Shown here one piece after another: positions 11,312 through 14,368 of a stretch of DNA of 14,368 nt. Origin of the DNA: Acidobacteriota bacterium (GTDB lineage Bacteria > Acidobacteriota > Vicinamibacteria > Vicinamibacterales > UBA2999); the NCBI GenBank assembly GCA_947465275.1, contig CANIAI010000018.1, forward strand, positions 1 through 14,368, in the 5' to 3' direction. A model generated the notes under the pieces. That model saw only the letters and a list, made by a program, of their open reading frames with translations. It did not search any database and had not been told where the DNA came from. Every line of letters begins with the position of its first letter. Within the stretch, counting starts at the first letter, position 1. Position numbers and translations under genes: made by a program.

Positions 11312-11341
11312 ATCATAGCATGCCGTCGCGGGCAGCCGCAA
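11312..11341 (-). promoter_or_regulatory. Predicted promoter for the M16-pur unit
   Basis: Read on the minus strand: TTGCGG (11336-11341), an 18-base spacer, then TATGAT (11312-11317) with TGC directly before it (11318-11320), an extended -10. The start of transcription would be near 11305, leaving a leader of about 120 bases to the GTG at 11186, or about 29 to the TTG at 11276. The leader contains a small hairpin near 11213-11229 on the minus strand. No purine riboswitch core is apparent. This is the best promoter-like match ahead of the unit, seen by eye only. Confidence 0.5.
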
Positions 11342-11361
11342 TGGAAACCGGCCGCGGCTGC
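11332..11361. promoter_or_regulatory. 8-bp inverted repeat between divergent promoters, possible operator
   Basis: GCAGCCGC (11332-11339) and GCGGCTGC (11354-11361) are perfect reverse complements with a 14-base spacer, so centres are 22 bp apart, about two helical turns. The left arm overlaps the -35 of the minus-strand promoter and the right arm abuts the -10 of the rlmN promoter, providing its TGC. It lies upstream of both predicted starts, so it would act as DNA rather than RNA. A dimeric repressor could cover both promoters. It does not match the E. coli or B. subtilis PurR sites. Confidence 0.4.
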
Positions 11362-11367
11362 TACAAT
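11359..11367 (+). promoter_or_regulatory. Predicted extended -10 promoter for rlmN
   Basis: TGC (11359-11361) followed by TACAAT (11362-11367), one mismatch from the consensus -10 and with the TGn extension. I see no convincing -35 at the right distance, which an extended -10 can tolerate. Transcription would start near 11374, giving a leader of about 36 bases before the ATG at 11410. Confidence 0.45.
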
Positions 11368-11409
11368 CGGGGGTCCGCCCCCACGCCGTTCCGGCAGGCG
11401 GGACCAGCC

Positions 11410-12489
11410 ATGCACAGCCCCATGCTCGACCTCGCGGACCTGGAACTTCCCGACCTCGAGGCGGCCCTCGTCGCGAGAGGCTTCGAGCGGTTCCACGCGC
11501 GCCAGCTCTACCGCTGGATCCACCGGCGCGGGGTGACCGACGTCGCGCAGATGACCGACCTCTCGCGGCGACTCCGGGCAATGCTCGAGCAGGACTGCCT
11601 CATCCGGACGCCCCGCGTGGTCGGCGACGAACGCTCGACCGACGGCACGCGGAAGCTGGTGCTCGAGCTGGTGGACGGGCGCCGCATCGAGTCGGTGTTC
11701 ATTCCCGACACCCCGGCCATGACGTTCTGCATCTCGACCCAGGTGGGATGCGCGATGGCGTGCGGGTTCTGCCTGACCGGCCGGATGGGGCTGGTCCGGC
11801 ACCTCACGGCCGGGGAAATCGTCGGCCAAGTGCGCGTCCTGGCCGCCGCCACCGGCCTGCTGGACTCGCCCTTCAACATCGTCCTGATGGGGATGGGCGA
11901 ACCGCTGCACAACTACGACCAGACGATGAAGGCGCTGCGGATGCTGCACGCCGAGCAGGGGCTCGCGGTGTCGCCGCGACGCGTGACCCTGTCGACGGTC
12001 GGCATCGTGCCGGCGATGCGGCGGCTCGCCGACGAACCGCTGATGCCGAACCTCGCGATCTCGCTGCACGCGACCACCGACGAGCAGCGCACGGCGCTGG
12101 TGCCGCCGAACCGGAAGTATCCGCTGGCCGAGATTCTCGAGACCTGCCGCACGTTCCCGCTCAAGAAGCGCAGCCGCATCACCTTCGAGTACGTGATGCT
12201 CGCGGACGTGAACGACACTCCCGAGGACGCCCGGCGGCTGGCGCGCCTGCTGGCCGGCATCAAGGCCAAGGTGAACCTCATTCCGCTGAACCCGGCACCG
12301 GGGATCCCCTACGCGCGCCCGTCCGATGAGCGGGTCGACCGGTTCGCCGCCATCCTGGCCGAGCGGCACCTCACCGTGTCGGTGCGGAAGAGTCGCGGAC
12401 GCGACATCCGCGCGGCCTGCGGGCAGCTGATCGTCGAAGGCGGAACGGCGAAGACGGCGGCGCAGCAGATGGCGCTGCTGATGCGGTAG
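11410..12489 (+). CDS. rlmN: Dual-specificity RNA methyltransferase RlmN
   Basis: Radical-SAM enzyme that methylates C2 of adenosine 2503 in 23S rRNA and of A37 in some tRNAs. The 359-residue product has the cluster motif CAMACGFC with Cys114, Cys118 and Cys121. Cys107 lies 7 residues before the first, like E. coli Cys118, and Cys337 in RAACGQL is the methyl-carrying cysteine. Glu94 stands where E. coli has Glu105. Other landmarks are MGMGEPLHNYDQ, RRVTLSTVGIVP, LAISLHATTDEQR and NLIPLNP. So it is complete and looks active. The ATG at 11410 is preferred; ATG 11422 is an alternative. The gene is divergent from the purine unit and its stop lies 3 bases from the stop of the convergent mtaB-like gene, leaving no room for a separate terminator. 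Confidence 0.96.
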   Translation: MHSPMLDLADLELPDLEAALVARGFERFHARQLYRWIHRRGVTDVAQMTDLSRRLRAMLEQDCLIRTPRVVGDERSTDGTRKLVLELVDGRRIESVFIPDTPAMTFCISTQVGCAMACGFCLTGRMGLVRHLTAGEIVGQVRVLAAATGLLDSPFNIVLMGMGEPLHNYDQTMKALRMLHAEQGLAVSPRRVTLSTVGIVPAMRRLADEPLMPNLAISLHATTDEQRTALVPPNRKYPLAEILETCRTFPLKKRSRITFEYVMLADVNDTPEDARRLARLLAGIKAKVNLIPLNPAPGIPYARPSDERVDRFAAILAERHLTVSVRKSRGRDIRAACGQLIVEGGTAKTAAQQMALLMR

Positions 12490-12492
12490 CGC

Positions 12493-13746
12493 TCAGTCCG
12501 GGCCGCGGTCGGCCGCGTCGTCGACGCGCACGTCCACCCAGTCGTTCCGCAGCGCCTGGCGATCGAGCCTGACCTTCAGGTAGTTGTCGGTGACGGCCGA
12601 CCAGCCGTCGTCCACGACCAGCGCGCGCCGGCGGCTGCCCGCCTGCGCGGCGCGAAAGCGTCGCACCATCGCGGCGCCCAGTCCGCGAATCTCGGTCGCC
12701 CTCGCACGGACGACGGCCCCGTCGACCTTCCCGCCCAGACGCGAGGCCTCGGTCCCCGGGCGGTCCGAGTACGGGAAGACGTGCAGGTGACTGGTCGGCA
12801 GGTCGCGCAGCACCTCGCGCAGCGCGGCCATGTCGGCGTCGAGTTCGCCCGGAAATCCGACGATCACATCCGTCCCGACGGCGGCCCAGGGCATCTGCTG
12901 GTGGATGCGCTGCACGAGCCGCACGTAGCTCGCGGCCGTGTAGGGCCGGTGCATCGCCCGCAGCATCCGGTCGCTCCCGTGCTGCAGCGGCAGGTGGAAG
13001 TGCGGCGCGAGCCGCGGTGAGCCGGCGACCAGGTCGACGATGGCGTCGGTGCAGTCCATCGGCTCGAGTGAGCTCACGCGGAACAGCACGTCGTCCGGCC
13101 AGCGCGCCAGCACCTCGAGCAGCTGCTCGAGGGTCGCGCCGCCCCCGAGATCCCGTCCCCACGAACCGAGGTGGACGCCCGTCACGGCGATCTCCCGGTA
13201 CCCCGCGGCGACGGCACGGTTCACGTCGGTGACGACCTCGTGCAGCGCCTTCGAGCGGCCGGGCCCGCGGGTGCTCGGGATGATGCAGTAGGCGCACCGC
13301 TCGTCACACCCGGTCTGCACGCGCAGCGTGAAGGCAGTGCGGCCGGCAGCGCCGGGCCGGAGCGACGACCCGCACGGACCGTCGCCGTCCACGTAGCGGG
13401 CGGGGTCTGGCGGAATCAGCGCGTCGAGGACCGCGCCGAACGCGTCCTTCTCACGGTTGGGGACCACCTGGACCACGGACGGCAGGGCGGAGAGTTCACC
13501 GGCGCACCGCGAGGCATAACAGCCGGTCGCGACGATGCGTGCGCGGGGGTTCGAGCGGGCGATCCGGCGGATGGCCTGGCGAGCGCCCTGGTCGGCCGAT
13601 GCAGTGACGGAACAGGTGTTCACGACCACCACGTCGGCGTCCACCGGCGGGCCGGGCACGGCGCCGCGCTGGAGGAACGCGTCCTCGATCGCGAGCGAAT
13701 CAGCCTGGTTGACCCGGCAGCCGAAGGTCAGGACGCTGTACTTCAC
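12493..13746 (-). CDS. mtaB: MiaB-like tRNA methylthiotransferase, MtaB type
   Basis: Radical-SAM methylthiotransferase, 417 residues from GTG 13744-13746 with AGGG five bases upstream. The N-terminal domain (about 1-120) opens with LTFGCRVNQADS and has the three cluster cysteines Cys10, Cys45 (NTCSVT) and Cys76 (ATGCYA). The radical-SAM domain (about 140-360) has CDERCAYC with Cys147, Cys151 and Cys154, followed by IIPSTRGPGRS. A TRAM-like RNA-binding tail fills about 365-410. The GCRVNQ opening and NTCSVT, together with overall length, point to MtaB, which turns t6A37 into ms2t6A37 in tRNAs reading ANN codons, rather than MiaB or RimO. That subfamily call is from motifs only. It lies 30 bases after purD, so probably in the same transcript, and converges on rlmN. 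Confidence 0.88.
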   Translation of the reverse strand: MKYSVLTFGCRVNQADSLAIEDAFLQRGAVPGPPVDADVVVVNTCSVTASADQGARQAIRRIARSNPRARIVATGCYASRCAGELSALPSVVQVVPNREKDAFGAVLDALIPPDPARYVDGDGPCGSSLRPGAAGRTAFTLRVQTGCDERCAYCIIPSTRGPGRSKALHEVVTDVNRAVAAGYREIAVTGVHLGSWGRDLGGGATLEQLLEVLARWPDDVLFRVSSLEPMDCTDAIVDLVAGSPRLAPHFHLPLQHGSDRMLRAMHRPYTAASYVRLVQRIHQQMPWAAVGTDVIVGFPGELDADMAALREVLRDLPTSHLHVFPYSDRPGTEASRLGGKVDGAVVRARATEIRGLGAAMVRRFRAAQAGSRRRALVVDDGWSAVTDNYLKVRLDRQALRNDWVDVRVDDAADRGPD

Positions 13747-13776
13747 GGCTGCCCTGTCATGTCTGCCAGCGGGCGA

Positions 13777-14368
13777 CTACGCCGGCGCGGCCGGGCCGAG
13801 CGCCTTCCGCCCGATGTCGCGACGGTACTGCAGGCCGTCGAAGTGGATGTGCGACACGGCCCTGTATGCCTGCGCGATGGCCTGCGGGTAGTCATCGCCA
13901 CGGCCGACGACGGTCAGGACGCGCCCGCCACTCGTGACCACACGGCCCCCGGCAGCCGCGGTGCCCGCGTGGAAGACCAGCGCACCGGTGGCCTCTGCCT
14001 CGGCAAGCCCCGAGATGACGCGGCCGCTCTCACTCGATTCCGGGTAGCCCCGGCTGGCGAGCACGACCCCCACGGCGCAGCCGTCGCCCAGCGTGACCCG
14101 TCGGGCCGGCAACTCGCCGCGGGCGGCGGCCAGCAGCAACGGCGACAGCGGTTCTCCCAGGCACGGCAGGAGCACCTGCGCCTCAGGGTCGCCGAACCGC
14201 ACGTTGAACTCCACGACGCGCGGACCGTCGGCGGTCAGCATGAGCCCCACGTAGAGGAAGCCACGGAAGGGCGCACCCTCGGCGGCCATCCCCGAGAGCA
14301 CGGGCGACACGATCTCGTCGAGCACCCGCTGCTCGATCGCCGCCGACAGGCGCGGCGTGGGCGCGAAC
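13777..14368 (-). CDS. purD: Phosphoribosylamine-glycine ligase, 5' end outside window
   Basis: C-terminal 196 residues of GAR synthetase, the ATP-grasp enzyme that joins glycine to phosphoribosylamine, the step between purF and purN. The hallmark VVEFNVRFGDPEAQVLLP includes the Glu and Asn that hold Mg2+ and is followed by the usual C-domain with DGCAVGVVLASRGYP and a terminal GRALGxT-like region replaced by GRKALG. The visible frame is open to the right edge and shows family sequence there, so the N-terminal half continues outside the window. It is on the same strand as the other pur genes but separated from them by rlmN and the mtaB-like gene, so it belongs to a separate unit with mtaB downstream. 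Confidence 0.93.
   Translation of the reverse strand, partial: FAPTPRLSAAIEQRVLDEIVSPVLSGMAAEGAPFRGFLYVGLMLTADGPRVVEFNVRFGDPEAQVLLPCLGEPLSPLLLAAARGELPARRVTLGDGCAVGVVLASRGYPESSESGRVISGLAEAEATGALVFHAGTAAAGGRVVTSGGRVLTVVGRGDDYPQAIAQAYRAVSHIHFDGLQYRRDIGRKALGPAAPA

Noticed and set aside
11296..12369. 357-codon minus-strand open frame opposite rlmN
   Set aside because: It is low in aromatic residues and rich in Arg, His and Asp, and lies wholly across rlmN, whose cysteine set is complete.

Overview
The window is GC-rich bacterial chromosome and is almost fully coding. I read 13 protein genes, two of them cut by the window edges, and no tRNA, rRNA, CRISPR array, insertion sequence or phage gene. 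The content is core metabolism plus RNA modification: eight de novo purine genes (purN, purM, purF, purL, purQ, purS, purB and part of purD), two radical-SAM RNA-modifying enzymes (RlmN and an MtaB-type methylthiotransferase), an M16 zinc peptidase, an exported HEAT-repeat protein and a metallophosphoesterase. High GC, the split PurS/PurQ/PurL synthetase, an iron-sulfur type PurF and the HEAT gene inside the pur cluster make me think of Acidobacteriota, perhaps Vicinamibacteria. That placement is inference; no marker gene in the window proves it.

Layout from left to right. (1) 1-539, plus strand: C-terminal part of a calcineurin-like metallophosphoesterase. (2) 540-849: a 310-base convergent gap without a confident gene. 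It holds a perfect 8-bp stem hairpin, G-run repeats, and on the minus strand a protein-like frame that may be a small frameshifted gene. (3) 850-11186, minus strand: one compact unit, transcribed M16 peptidase, purB, purS, purQ, purL, purF, HEAT protein, purM, purN. Four-base stop/start overlaps occur at M16/purB, purS/purQ and purM/purN, and a one-base gap separates purF from the HEAT gene. (4) 11187-11409: a divergent promoter region with one extended -10 promoter facing each way and an 8-bp inverted repeat between them. (5) 11410-12489, plus strand: rlmN. (6) 12493-14368, minus strand: purD (5' end missing) followed by the mtaB-like gene, which converges on rlmN with only 3 bases between the stop codons.

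Functionally, purF makes phosphoribosylamine, purD makes GAR, purN formylates it, purS/Q/L make FGAM, purM makes AIR, and purB acts at the SAICAR and adenylosuccinate steps. The purE/K, purC and purH steps are not in the window. The parts not explained by known purine biology are the M16 peptidase at the head of the unit, the exported HEAT protein between purF and purM, the possible shared operator at the divergent promoters, and the odd region beyond purN. I see no strong sign of an undescribed defence or mobile system; the window is mostly ordinary housekeeping DNA.
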